This document shows positions 44,301-52,071 of a stretch of DNA of 64,000 bases, one piece after another (within the stretch, counting starts at the first letter, position 1; the number at the start of each line of letters is the position of its first letter). Below the pieces are notes generated by a model, which was given only the letters and a program-made list of their open reading frames with translations, did no database searches and had not been told where the DNA came from. A program made the translations under genes and the position numbers. The stretch comes from an uncultured Acidobacteriia bacterium (GTDB taxonomy: Bacteria > Acidobacteriota > Terriglobia > Bryobacterales > Bryobacteraceae), in assembly GCA_903909435.1 (NCBI GenBank), contig CAIVVT010000003.1:1-64000 (forward strand). Direction: 5' to 3'.

Positions 44301-44724
44301 CGCTTTCCATGTTCACCGAGATGGGATGCGCCTGCACCTCAACTTCCTGCTGCACCTCGCCGATCCTCATCGAGAAATCGGTTCGGGCCGTCCCACCCGC
44401 GGTCACTTCAACTCCCTTTTCGACGCTCTTCTGAAAGCCCGGCGCAACGACCTCCACGGTGTAGTGGCCGGGAATAAGGAAGTTGAGCAAGTAGCTGCCA
44501 TTCTCCTGGGTCTGCGCCGTCGTGGTGACCGAAGTCTCCGCGTTGGTGGCCTTGACCGAGGCGTGCACAATAGCGGCGTTGCTGGAATCCGTGATGATTC
44601 CAGAGATCTTGCCGGTGTTGATCTGCGCCACTAGGGAGGACAACCCCCATACGGTGATCATGAGACCGACGATGCCGGCGCGTAAGAGACTGTGTGCTGT
44701 GGGCTGAACGCTGCTAATCTTCAA
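41386..44724 (-). CDS. TonB-dependent receptor, acidobacterial type with N-terminal regulatory-like domain
   Basis: An outer-membrane receptor of 1,112 residues. The signal peptide is about 14-38. A carboxypeptidase-regulatory-like beta-sandwich follows (INTGKISGIITDSSNAAIVH, about 40-120), then a plug with VSKSGTNEYHG-like VVTKSGTNEYHGAAFEYLRN, and a long barrel ending MQFGLRLFF. This architecture is amplified in Acidobacteriota for TonB-powered uptake of glycans or other large substrates. TTG at 44724 is chosen because AAGGAGG lies six bases upstream; the longer GTG frame would run through that site. It is expressed from the strong promoter at 44927-44955 with a leader of about 195 bases. 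Confidence 0.9.
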   Translation of the reverse strand: MKISSVQPTAHSLLRAGIVGLMITVWGLSSLVAQINTGKISGIITDSSNAAIVHASVKATNAETSVTTTAQTQENGSYLLNFLIPGHYTVEVVAPGFQKSVEKGVEVTAGGTARTDFSMRIGEVQQEVEVQAHPISVNMESAELTQTFGYKALDQLPNIDRNPLYQMNLLPGANNGGGSGNYGSNGGENGSAVGLTRPQLASVGGVDANANGVYIEGIFNREPQNAYVGVVPPIEGVQEVQVYAGKYDAEYGFSGSTVINVVTKSGTNEYHGAAFEYLRNDATDAINFFASQATPFRRNQFGGAAGGPIKKNKLFFFGDYQGTLFNTSNSEFASAPTANMYQGNFSELYSLTPPSGTDATYNQLYDPFSRVIDANGNVTSATPFVGNIIPVGRFDPASAKMNSENVFGVANLPGLTNNLHYGYRNSQNAQVGDGRVDFNASDKQRAFFRYTVLNSTSANLTSINQFFQDGQANSHSVNQNMQLTLLSTLNPSMANEARVGYDRTHVNTSSNSMNKNWNNYYGIPNGNLGDPITQGMWETYSLSPISNFGQPDWVAFIISNTISITDNFTWVKGKHTFKAGFNLNHVEDTSADTIGGDDPRGTLSFDPAMTSYAGVAPPFAYPSFLLGTMTSSARARFVNGWPYQSYWQNAFYAQDDFKILPSLTLNIGFRYELTTRPVERYNRQSNWNDQTNLLVVATKDMRSPALNLDKGDVGPRLGLAWSPDHGKTSVRAGFGVSYWQAYWSGPLTILGLGYPNYAKQALLATNSLTPSLLLSRDGLPLASAVYDTSGKLVIPQNAVIRGTDMNWKSQQVAQTSLNVQRELAHGMLLDIGYLSVRGLHNNHTTNINQAPPQPLGVDYSRARPLASLYPQLGDIPIQFSNTASWYDALTARFVAQVGKSITISASYAHGRNFSNGNNIDPKNIWQYYGPTQQDIAHSFSAQFVYVLPFGHGNRFLGNSNRAVDALLGGWQYSAFLTVRSGLRFDVSSGVSLLNNGQGNRANRVCNGSVLSPNVNMWFDTSCFVDNLAVDTYGNAGINPLHGPGLQQLDSSLFKTFKLTERANLQFRMDAFNTFNHPNFSTPDNTVGDPNEGQIFSTSVDNRRMQFGLRLFF

Positions 44725-44916
44725 GCCGAACCTCCTTAACACTCACCAAAGCGATGCTGCGGCTGCACGATCATACCTTTATCCCCAGACACGGTCGATG
44801 CAGTCCCATCGCGCGCTGGAATTCGGGGCGAACCAGTCCGGCTTCGGTGAAGCGGGCACGGCTCAAACCGCCCGCTCCTCAAATGGCGTGCTCTTTAACT
44901 GTTAAGACCCACGAAT

Positions 44917-44934
44917 CGTACGAGTGATCATACG
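44917..44934. promoter_or_regulatory. Operator-like dyad overlapping the TonB-receptor -10 box
   Basis: CGTACGA-GTGA-TCATACG pairs at 6 of 7 positions and covers the -10 box and start site of the receptor promoter. A repressor bound here would block RNA polymerase. Candidates in the window are the FadR-type regulator at 48.0 kb and the DeoR-type at 39.6 kb. The repressor is not known. Confidence 0.5.
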
Positions 44935-44955
44935 TTTAATGCGATCCACTGTCAA
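44927..44955 (-). promoter_or_regulatory. Strong sigma-70 promoter for the TonB receptor
   Basis: On the minus strand, TTGACA (44955-44950, perfect -35), 17 bases, then TATGAT (44932-44927, 5 of 6). The predicted start is near 44920, leaving about 195 bases of untranslated leader. It is the best promoter match in the window. Confidence 0.7.
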
Positions 44956-45109
44956 TACCGCCGTTGACTCCGCGCCCAACTCCGTAAGCCCGGGATCGGT
45001 CGACCCTGTACGTGATCTGTATTCAGTGTCTTGCGGCTCCAAGCCGGGCACGCGACATTTGCGCGGCCTTCGCGGTCGACTTAACTTGGCGGCATTCTGA
45101 CACGAAGAT

Positions 45110-45128
45110 GAATATGAGTGTCATATTC
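45110..45128. repeat. Perfect palindrome before the transposon-associated ORF remnant
   Basis: GAATATGA-GTG-TCATATTC has 8-bp arms and overlaps a wider pair TGACAC (45099-45104)/GTGTCA (45118-45123). It ends two bases before the ATG of the broken ORF and may be the element's own promoter/operator or end structure. Confidence 0.45.
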
Positions 45129-45130
45129 AA

Positions 45131-45475
45131 ATGCCAAGCCATCCCGTTCTCGAAATGCGCGGAAGCCTGGTTCGCAGCGTCGGCCGACTACGCGACTTGC
45201 TCCCAGGTTCCTTCATCGAACGCAAACACGCCTGCGGCCGCCCCAATTGCCGCTGCGCCAATGGCAAGATCCTGCATACCCAGTATCAGATCGCTGTCCT
45301 GGTCTAGGGCAAGCGGAGAGGCTTCAACGTGCCCGCCAGACTGGCCGAACAGGTCCGCAAGCAAGTCGAGATGCGTGCGCGATTCGATGCCGCAACTGCG
45401 TCCATCTGCCGCATCAACCTGAGGCGGTTTCTTAAGGAAAAGGAGCAGCAATCGGCATCTCCTGCCCCTTCCTGA
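45131..45475 (+). pseudogene. Broken DUF6788-like transposon-associated ORF
   Basis: Reading from ATG 45131 gives a 114-codon frame interrupted by TAG at 45305 (codon 59). Before the stop: RGSLVRSVGRLRD and KHACGRPNCRCANGKILHTQ; after it, GKRRGFNVPARLAEQVRKQ. This is the short Cys-rich protein (C-G-x-x-x-C-x-C-A-x-G, then VPA-x-L-A-x-x-V-R) often found upstream of certain transposases (DUF6788-like). No transposase follows, so this is a decayed remnant. It sits beside a frameshifted gene and an AT-rich patch. The family call is from remembered pattern, not a search. Confidence 0.6.
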
Positions 45476-45726
45476 AGCCCGGACGTGCATTGCGATGAAC
45501 TTCGGAGAAGGGGCGACGGCGGTCCGTCGGAATCCGGGGACCAGCGGGTGGATGAGATCGCCCCCTCAGCCACCCTCCGGTTTCGGGGCACCACGGACTG
45601 AAAGCTATTCTGGGGCCTTCAGCGATTGTGGTATCCTTTCCGGCGACCATCCCAAATTGGGTGCCCACCCGCCTTGATCGCGGGACTCGAGCATGGCGAA
45701 CTACCAGACTTCACAGGGGGAATAAA

Positions 45727-47040
45727 TTGCGCGCCCTTACAACACTATTAATGTTTTTTGTCGGCAGCGGTGCCTTTGCGGAGGACCCCTTTCCCGTTGT
45801 GTCCGTCGTCAACGCCACAACCATTGCTGGCCGGCCCGTACAACGCGACAGCGAAGGCAAACTCCTGCCTTGGCCGATGCCTAGTAATATAGGTTATTCC
45901 TACAATTCTCATTTCATGACGCAGTGGAGTATCATGTGGGACCAATATAATAGAAACCGCTATTACAATTTTCACTGTTGTTTCGATTTTGATCGAACAA
46001 GTTACGAAATGCAGGCTGATTGGCATTGGGCAAACTCTACTGCATATTTGCGGGCGATGATGCAAGGGTTCATAGAGCGCCTGTATCCGTACACCGGCGA
46101 TCCAAACACGCTTTTATTCCTACAGGACTTCATGGATTACGAATTGGAGAACGGGCTCACACCGGCCGGCTATGCCTGGGCGGGTGTTCCTTACACCTCG
46201 GCCAATCCGGGAGATCGTCATTACACCGGCTGGAGTGCGCATGGGGAGGATTATCTTGAACCACATGTGGTGGGTGAAGATGGGTACGCCTACTTGCGCT
46301 TCTATGAAGCGACTGGGAATACAAAGTACCTGCAAGCCGCCATCCGGTGCGCGGAGGCGCTCGTAAAGAACTACAGGGTGGGAGATGCTGCAGTCTCGCC
46401 GTGGCCGGTCCGTTGTTATGCGCGTGATGGAAAAGTAGAGGGGAAAGGGATGGGCCCTTATTCGGCTAATGTGGTAGAACCTATCATGTTGTTCGACGAA
46501 CTCATCCGACTGGAACAGGGCAACGTGGCGGCCTACAAGCGCGTTCGACAGGGAGCGTGGGACTGGTTTCACAAATATCCGATGCAGAACAATGTGTGGG
46601 TTGGTTACTTTGAGGATGTGGCCCCCACTATGGAAAACATGAATCAGGTGATTCCTCTCGAGTATGCGCGGTACGTCCTATTGAACCCGGACAAAGACAG
46701 GAACTGGCACGAGAATTCCCGCAAGCTAATCGAATGGGTTAAGACGACGCCAAGGTGGCCAAAATACATTGTTCATGGGGCAACTGTCACAACGGAACAA
46801 GGTAATGGAACGACGTTTTGCTGCAATAAACCCAACGAGTGCTGTGATAGCCACACGTCCAGACTCGCCGCCGTCGAGGCGCTTTACTATGCGCAAACCG
46901 GCGACGCAAACTACCGCGATCAGGCGTTCCGATCCTACAATTGGGTGACCTACTGGCAAGGTATGCCGGCCGGAGCCCATGCGCCTTTGGCAACCAGTGG
47001 TGGTTTACGGACGAGTTTGCCGATGGACCCCGCCGCCTGA
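45727..47040 (+). CDS. Six-hairpin-type glycosidase-like family, paralogue 2, N-terminal part (frameshifted)
   Basis: A product of 437 residues, TTG start with AGGGGGA upstream and signal peptide (TTLLMFFVGSGAFA). It shares with paralogues 3 and 4 the blocks GKLLPW, YTGDPNT, WAGVPYTSA, YLRFYEATG, SPWPVR, NVWVGYFEDV, EYARYVLL and SHTSRLAAVEALYYAQTGD. After YNWVTYWQGMPAG the frame departs from the family and stops at 47040, while the missing continuation is read in the -1 frame from about 46985. One base seems lost near CGCCTTTGG (about 46980-46995). Extra Cys pairs (FHCCFDF, FCCNKPNECC) are particular to this copy. The first kilobase is clearly AT-richer than neighbours. It is either a pseudogene or a sequencing error. 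Confidence 0.6.
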   Translation: MRALTTLLMFFVGSGAFAEDPFPVVSVVNATTIAGRPVQRDSEGKLLPWPMPSNIGYSYNSHFMTQWSIMWDQYNRNRYYNFHCCFDFDRTSYEMQADWHWANSTAYLRAMMQGFIERLYPYTGDPNTLLFLQDFMDYELENGLTPAGYAWAGVPYTSANPGDRHYTGWSAHGEDYLEPHVVGEDGYAYLRFYEATGNTKYLQAAIRCAEALVKNYRVGDAAVSPWPVRCYARDGKVEGKGMGPYSANVVEPIMLFDELIRLEQGNVAAYKRVRQGAWDWFHKYPMQNNVWVGYFEDVAPTMENMNQVIPLEYARYVLLNPDKDRNWHENSRKLIEWVKTTPRWPKYIVHGATVTTEQGNGTTFCCNKPNECCDSHTSRLAAVEALYYAQTGDANYRDQAFRSYNWVTYWQGMPAGAHAPLATSGGLRTSLPMDPAA

Positions 47041-47786
47041 TGGATGGGCTCTGGGCCGTGCCCGAGTGGGCGCCCGCCGACGAATCGCATTTGCTGGGTT
47101 CAAGCTCTGTCGTGACCAAAATCGTCTACGGGATGGGCTCCGTCACCTACTCGACTTTCGACCAGACTTCCACCGATGTTCTGCGCCTGCGATTCAATCC
47201 TGAATCGGTTTGGAGTGGCGGCAAACAGTTGGCGCCGCGAACTGACTTGAGCCAGGAAGGTTACACCTTCGACAAGCGCATCCGTGTGCTTCGCATTCGC
47301 CATACCCAATCCCGCGACGTGGATGTGCAAGGACCTGCCTCCGAGCCAATTCCCCAATTCGTCGATTTCGACAATCCCCACGTCGCAGCCAACGCTCCAT
47401 TGCTTGGACAGTATCCGTCAGGGGTGATCGACTGGGGCAGCGGCGAATGGAAGGTCTGCGCGCCGGGCGGGCGCATGAGCACTTTCTCGCTTTGTGCCTC
47501 GGACGCAAAGAGCCAACGCGCCTCCTTCCATTTCGCCTTTCCACGCACTCTGATGAGCCTGGATGTCTATAACCCGACCGATCACGAAGTGACTTTCACG
47601 CTCCGCGCGCCCGAAATGCGGGAAGTCACTTTCCGCATAAAGGCGGATGAATTGAAGCGGGTTAAGACAACGTGGATGAACCGAGCTTCCGCGGTGAGTT
47701 TCGAGTCCGAAGAACTCGGCGCCCTGCGCTTCGACAATCTCGCGTTTTCGTCATACTTATGGGCGCAATTGAACTGGTCCGAATAA
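47040..47786 (+). CDS. Paralogue 2, C-terminal part plus extra beta-sandwich-like domain
   Basis: This frame continues the family (WWFTDEFADGP from about 47000, then WAVPEWAPADESHLLGSS, VYGMGSVTYSTFD, DVLRLRF). Its ATG at 47040 overlaps the TGA of the first part, so re-initiation is conceivable but the break is mid-domain. After the normal family end it adds about 150 residues absent from paralogues 1, 3 and 4: YPSGVIDWGSGEW, PGGRMSTFSLC, FAFPRTLMSLDVYNP. This resembles a carbohydrate-binding-like beta-sandwich. The intact protein would be about 685 residues. Function unknown; secreted glycan binding/processing is inferred. Confidence 0.55.
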   Translation: MDGLWAVPEWAPADESHLLGSSSVVTKIVYGMGSVTYSTFDQTSTDVLRLRFNPESVWSGGKQLAPRTDLSQEGYTFDKRIRVLRIRHTQSRDVDVQGPASEPIPQFVDFDNPHVAANAPLLGQYPSGVIDWGSGEWKVCAPGGRMSTFSLCASDAKSQRASFHFAFPRTLMSLDVYNPTDHEVTFTLRAPEMREVTFRIKADELKRVKTTWMNRASAVSFESEELGALRFDNLAFSSYLWAQLNWSE

Positions 47787-47999
47787 TCCGGCTTGCGTTG
47801 GAGATTTGCGATCGGACAACTTGCGGGGAAGTGGCGGATGCCCCGCCGCGCAAGCGGGCAGCGTGCTGCTGGCGCAGGGTACTTGGGTGCTCTTCGCCAC
47901 TACTGAACGGTCCAATGCCGGGTCCGCCGGAGCACCGAGGTTGTATTTCGAGCAATCAATCGTGGGCGGTTCTGACAGTTTGCAATGGTATGATGGCTT

Positions 48000-48758
48000 T
48001 TGGTGACGCAACTTCCTCAGCGCAGTTTTAGGCGCGGCCGGCTCAGCGAGCAGATGGTGCTCGAACTGGAACGTATGATTGCCGAGGAGTTTCCGACCCC
48101 AGGAGACCGGCTCCCGAAAGAGAGCGAACTCGCCGAGAGGTTCCACGTCAGCCGCATCGTCGTGCGCGAAGCGATCAAGGTACTTGAAGACCGGGGAGCG
48201 CTGGAAGTGCGGGCCGGCAGCGGGACTTACGCGCTTGCTCCCTCGATTGAAAAGGTGAAGGATTCGCTCAAACGGCTCTTTAAGGACCATCCATTTCCCT
48301 CGCAGAGCGATGCGGCATTGATGCTTGAATTGCGAGGCGTTCTGGAGGAATCCGTTGCCGGTCTGGCCGCGGTGAGAGCGACGCCCGAGGACCTCGAATC
48401 GATGTACGCTGCCCTGGTCGAAATGCAGGCGGGCCGCGGCGACGAGGACACGGCGGAGGCCGATCTGCGGTTCCATCTGGCCGTCGCCCGCGCAGCACAT
48501 AATCCCTATTTTGAGATGGTCATCGATCCTCTCACGAGCGTCTTCATCCAGCAGATCCGTTTGACTAACTCCTATAACGTCGGCGTGGATCTGCATCGAA
48601 GCGTTGCGGACGAGATCCGCAATGGAAATCCGGTAGGTGCGCGCCAAGCGGTTCGCCGGCTGATGCGGAACACCCTGGATTACAGCCTGAAAGCGATTCG
48701 GCTGATGGAAACCACGGAAGGTAATCAAACGGAACACGCGTCAGGAGCGCTGAAGTAG
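48000..48758 (+). CDS. FadR-subfamily GntR transcriptional regulator
   Basis: The product has 252 residues. The N-terminal winged helix has DRLPKESELAERFHVSRIVV then REAIKVLEDRGALEV and GSGTY (about 14-75), the GntR signature. The all-helical FCD-type sensor domain has LELRGVLEESVAGLAA, DLRFHLAVARAAHNPYFEMV and HRSVADEIRNGNPVGARQAV; Asp and His residues suit metal plus organic-acid binding. FadR-type proteins usually respond to sugar acids, organic acids or amino acids. The start is TTG at 48000 or GTG at 48003. It lies between the paralogue genes and is a likely local regulator of this locus. Confidence 0.88.
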   Translation: MVTQLPQRSFRRGRLSEQMVLELERMIAEEFPTPGDRLPKESELAERFHVSRIVVREAIKVLEDRGALEVRAGSGTYALAPSIEKVKDSLKRLFKDHPFPSQSDAALMLELRGVLEESVAGLAAVRATPEDLESMYAALVEMQAGRGDEDTAEADLRFHLAVARAAHNPYFEMVIDPLTSVFIQQIRLTNSYNVGVDLHRSVADEIRNGNPVGARQAVRRLMRNTLDYSLKAIRLMETTEGNQTEHASGALK

Positions 48759-48799
48759 CAGCCCTCTCCTCAACGACTCTTCCCTGTACTTCCAATGCT

Positions 48800-50407
48800 C
48801 TATTGGATGGTGATGTCGCCCGATTTGGCGTGCCGAACCCGCAGCACTTTCAGCGCGGGATCGAAGCGCCAACCAGGGTGATCGTCGTCGTTGTTCCGGA
48901 CCAGCTTCGATAAGCCTTCTACTACCGTGCGCGGCTCGAATCTCAATCGCAGGACTTCAGCCCCCGACTTGTCGAAGGTGGAATAGGCAACCTTTCCGGG
49001 AGCGTACTCGATCTTCTTGACCACCGAGGTAGACCGCAAGATGTGGTTCCCTGCCTCCGGGGCCCACTGCGGTTGGGCGCCCATGGCATATAGGAAGTGC
49101 CGGATGAAGTCGCCATAGCCGTCGCTAAACCAGATCCCCCCTTGCTCAGTGTCCGGCGCGTCGTAGCAAGCACCGCTCGGTTTGCACATGTACGTCGCCC
49201 AGTTTAGGGATCGGTAAGCTTCGTCAGCTTTCGCGGTATCGTCTTGCAGTTCCGCCCAGCGCGCCAGAATCGACGCATAGCGGGATGTGTGGCTGCCCAT
49301 CTTGGGGACGTAGCCGAGTTGCTCGGAGATGGTCCTAGCGCCCAATTGCATCCCGGGGAATTTCCCTTTGTCCACGCCAAAGGTTCGCTCGACGAAATCA
49401 ATGAGGCCGGCGACGTGGGCGCGCCATTCTGGGTCCGTTTCGGGATGCTCCATCAAATATCGCGCCGTCTCCATGGGACTGTACTGGTTCAGGTTCGTCA
49501 GATCGCGCGCGATAGGAATGTCCTCGAAGTAACCCGTCCAGACGTTGTTTCGCAGGGGGACGTCCACAAGCCATTTCCACGCGACGGCGCGGGCCGCCGT
49601 GTACCTCACCGGTTCGCCCAGTCGAAGCCGAGTCAGTTCATCGAACAGGGCAATCGCGCCGATCACGTTGGCCGTGTACTCCTCGCGGACCCTGCCCAGT
49701 TCCGCGTACACGCGGAACGGCCACGGGGAGTGCTTCTCATCGCCGGGGCGGATGTTGCGAGCGAGCGCTCCAGCACAGGCGATAGCAGCATCGCGGTACC
49801 GGCTCTCGCCCGTCAGCTTATAGAACTTCAGGTAGCCGAAGCCGAGTTCCCCCACTTTGTCGGGTTCGATAACCCCGTAGCCGTCGCCGCGCCCGGGTTG
49901 CTTGTCGTCGTATTGAAACTCATAAGCGCCGCGATATTCGGGCGAGCTGTGATCGGAACTAGCATAGGGCACGCCGCCCCAGAGCCAACCGGCCGGTGTG
50001 GTTCCGTGGGCCAACTGGTAGTCCAGCAGGCGGCGCTCGAATTCGACCACGCGAGCGTCGCCTGAATATGCATACCACGCGGCCGCGGAATCAGCGAACA
50101 TGGCGTTGAGGCCGGCGGGGTTGTGCGGCCAAGCGGTACCTGCTCCCTTTTCGACATTCAGGCAGCAATAGGCCAGGTACACAGGCAAGCCCGTCTTCGG
50201 GTCTTTAGGAATGTTGTTCAACAGGAAGTCCCAGGAGGCTGTGAGCATCCGACTGTAAGCGCCACTGCCTGGCCCATTCCAGGGCTCGAGTTTGCCGGCC
50301 GGGTCCAGACGCACCGGATGGCCGTTGAAGGTGCCCTGCGCCGGAGCGGGCAAGGTGCCAATAGCTGCTACTGAAATCCACGCTAAAACGAAAGTTCGCT
50401 TGTTCAC
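48800..50407 (-). CDS. Secreted six-hairpin-type glycosidase-like protein (paralogue 3)
   Basis: The product has 535 residues, GTG start with AGGAG upstream and signal peptide ending PAPAQ. Family blocks are AGKLEPW, YAYSGDARVV, WLWGGVPYASS, GYGVIEPDKVGELGF, SPWPFRVYAELGR, NVWTGYFEDI, NQYSPMETARYLMEHP, MGSHTSRYASILARW, WFSDGYGDFIRHFLYAMGA, and the tail LRSTSVVKKIEYAPG with YSTFDKSGAEVLRLRFEP. Repeated helical pairs with conserved acidic/aromatic loops suggest an (alpha/alpha)-toroid hydrolase, lyase or epimerase, unassigned. It is the second gene of a two-gene unit with paralogue 4 (41-base gap). Catalytic residues are not known; conserved Asp/Glu in PDKVGE and YFED are candidates. Confidence 0.68.
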   Translation of the reverse strand: MNKRTFVLAWISVAAIGTLPAPAQGTFNGHPVRLDPAGKLEPWNGPGSGAYSRMLTASWDFLLNNIPKDPKTGLPVYLAYCCLNVEKGAGTAWPHNPAGLNAMFADSAAAWYAYSGDARVVEFERRLLDYQLAHGTTPAGWLWGGVPYASSDHSSPEYRGAYEFQYDDKQPGRGDGYGVIEPDKVGELGFGYLKFYKLTGESRYRDAAIACAGALARNIRPGDEKHSPWPFRVYAELGRVREEYTANVIGAIALFDELTRLRLGEPVRYTAARAVAWKWLVDVPLRNNVWTGYFEDIPIARDLTNLNQYSPMETARYLMEHPETDPEWRAHVAGLIDFVERTFGVDKGKFPGMQLGARTISEQLGYVPKMGSHTSRYASILARWAELQDDTAKADEAYRSLNWATYMCKPSGACYDAPDTEQGGIWFSDGYGDFIRHFLYAMGAQPQWAPEAGNHILRSTSVVKKIEYAPGKVAYSTFDKSGAEVLRLRFEPRTVVEGLSKLVRNNDDDHPGWRFDPALKVLRVRHAKSGDITIQ

Positions 50408-50448
50408 TTGCGGCTCCTGCCTGACCTAAATTGGAGTTCTACCAAGCG

Positions 50449-52071
50449 TCATTGCACGACGATCTCGCCGGAATCGTTGTGCCGAACCCGTAATACTCCC
50501 CGTTTCCCGTCGAACGTCCAGCCTGGATTGTTCAAATCACCCCGCTTTGCGAGCGCGACGCCACCAGCCATCACCCACTCGGGAACGAACTTGAGCCGAA
50601 GGACTTCCATGGACGCCTTATCAAAAGTCGTGTAGGAGACGCGACTGGCGGCGTATTTCACCTTTTGCACCTGGGACGTCGAGCGCAGGATGTGATCCTC
50701 TCCGTTCGGTGCCCACTCGGGCACGGCACCCATGGCCGCCATGAAATGCCGGATGTAATCGCCGTAGCCGTCGCTGAACCACAGGCTCTGATCCACCGGC
50801 CCCACGTGCACGAATCCATCATCCCTGCACATGTAGCTCGCCCATGTAAGAGATCGGCGGGCCTTCTCCTTCGCCGTCTCATCACCGGTCGTTTCAGACC
50901 ACAGCGCCAGTACCGAAGCGTAGCGCGAGGTGTGGCTGCCCATTTTGTTCATGTCCATGATCTGCTCCGAAACCGTGTTGGCGCCCCACTGCACGGCAGG
51001 TTCGAGCGGCGCGGTGGCAGAAAACGCGCGGGTATCGACGACGAAGGTCCGCTCTACGAAACGAATCAATTCTAGAGAGTGTTGCTTCCAGTCCGCATCG
51101 AATTCGGGGTGCTCCAGCAGATAGCGGGCCGTCTCCATTGGGCTGTACTGATTCAAGTTGTACGGAAAGCGCTGCAGGTAGACGTCTTCGAATAGACCGG
51201 ACCAAAGCATGTCGTTCACGGGGTACTTCAGCGTCCAATCCCAAGCCTTCCGGCGAGCCTCCTGGTAGATCTGCTCATCGCCCAGCCCCAGGCGAAGTAG
51301 TTCGTCGAAGAGCCGAATGGGCCCGATGGTGTTGGCGGAATATTCCTCGCGGGCGCGCCCCGTCTCGGCGTACAAGCGGAAAGGCCATGGCGATTGGCCC
51401 CATTCTCCGGTGCGGACATTCTTCGCCAGAGCGTTCGCGAACGAGATAGCCGCATCGCGGTATCGCGCCTCGCCCGTAAGTTCCCAGAACTTGAGATAGG
51501 CAATCCCTACTTCGCCGACCTTATCCGGCTCAATGACACCGTACCCGTCTCCGATAGCCTGTTCCCCCGGCTGGCCATATTGAAACTCGAACGATCCACG
51601 ATACTCGGTGTCGCCGTGATTCGCGCTCGCATATGGCACGCCGCCCCAGGCCCAAGTTCTTGGCGTAGTGCCGTGCGCGAGTTGGTAGTCGAGCAGGTCC
51701 TTCACAAGGTTGAGCACCGCCCGATCGCCGGAGTACGCGTAGAAGGCGGCCGCACTGTCCGCTAGGCTGGCGTTCACAAAAGCCGGATTATGCGGCCACG
51801 CCGTGCCGTGCATGGACTTCAGGTCCATGCAGCAGTAAGAGTAAAACGTCTTCAAGCCATTCTTTTCCGTCGGGACTTTCGTCAAAAGGAAATCCCACGC
51901 CAGGCGGACTACCCGATCGAAGGCCTCGTCCTCTGGCGTGACCCAGGGTATCAGTCTCCCTGTTGAATCGAGCCGGATCGCGTGACCGTTCAAAACCTCC
52001 TGCGCGGGCGTTGCGACAATCAGGCAGATTGCCAGCAAAGCCGAAGTTGTGAGACGAGAAACTGTACTCAA
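50449..52071 (-). CDS. Secreted six-hairpin-type glycosidase-like protein (paralogue 4)
   Basis: The product has 540 residues, TTG start with AGGAGAGG upstream and signal peptide ending ATPAQ. It is the closest relative of paralogue 3, with the same block order: TGRLIPW, YAYSGDRAVL, WAWGGVPYASANHG, GYGVIEPDKVGEVG, SPWPFRLYAETGR, LNQYSPMETARYLLEHP, KMGSHTSRYASVLALW, WFSDGYGDYIRHFMAAMGA, LRSTSQVQKVKYA and YTTFDKASMEVLRLKF. Tandem arrangement indicates duplication. The long divergent gap to the EamA gene holds its promoter. Periplasmic or secreted action on a carbohydrate is inferred. Confidence 0.68.
   Translation of the reverse strand: MSTVSRLTTSALLAICLIVATPAQEVLNGHAIRLDSTGRLIPWVTPEDEAFDRVVRLAWDFLLTKVPTEKNGLKTFYSYCCMDLKSMHGTAWPHNPAFVNASLADSAAAFYAYSGDRAVLNLVKDLLDYQLAHGTTPRTWAWGGVPYASANHGDTEYRGSFEFQYGQPGEQAIGDGYGVIEPDKVGEVGIAYLKFWELTGEARYRDAAISFANALAKNVRTGEWGQSPWPFRLYAETGRAREEYSANTIGPIRLFDELLRLGLGDEQIYQEARRKAWDWTLKYPVNDMLWSGLFEDVYLQRFPYNLNQYSPMETARYLLEHPEFDADWKQHSLELIRFVERTFVVDTRAFSATAPLEPAVQWGANTVSEQIMDMNKMGSHTSRYASVLALWSETTGDETAKEKARRSLTWASYMCRDDGFVHVGPVDQSLWFSDGYGDYIRHFMAAMGAVPEWAPNGEDHILRSTSQVQKVKYAASRVSYTTFDKASMEVLRLKFVPEWVMAGGVALAKRGDLNNPGWTFDGKRGVLRVRHNDSGEIVVQ

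Larger units (their letters stand above)
44725..45109. other. Intergenic region upstream of the TonB receptor
   Basis: About 385 bases without a supported gene. It holds the receptor's leader, the promoter/operator pair at 44917-44955, and unremarkable sequence up to the palindrome at 45110. No other motif was recognised. Confidence 0.5.

Noticed and set aside
45012-45422. Plus-strand frames overlapping the transposon-associated remnant
   Set aside because: Other frames give low-complexity Ser/Arg/Pro products. Only the frame from 45131 carries the Cys-rich family pattern.
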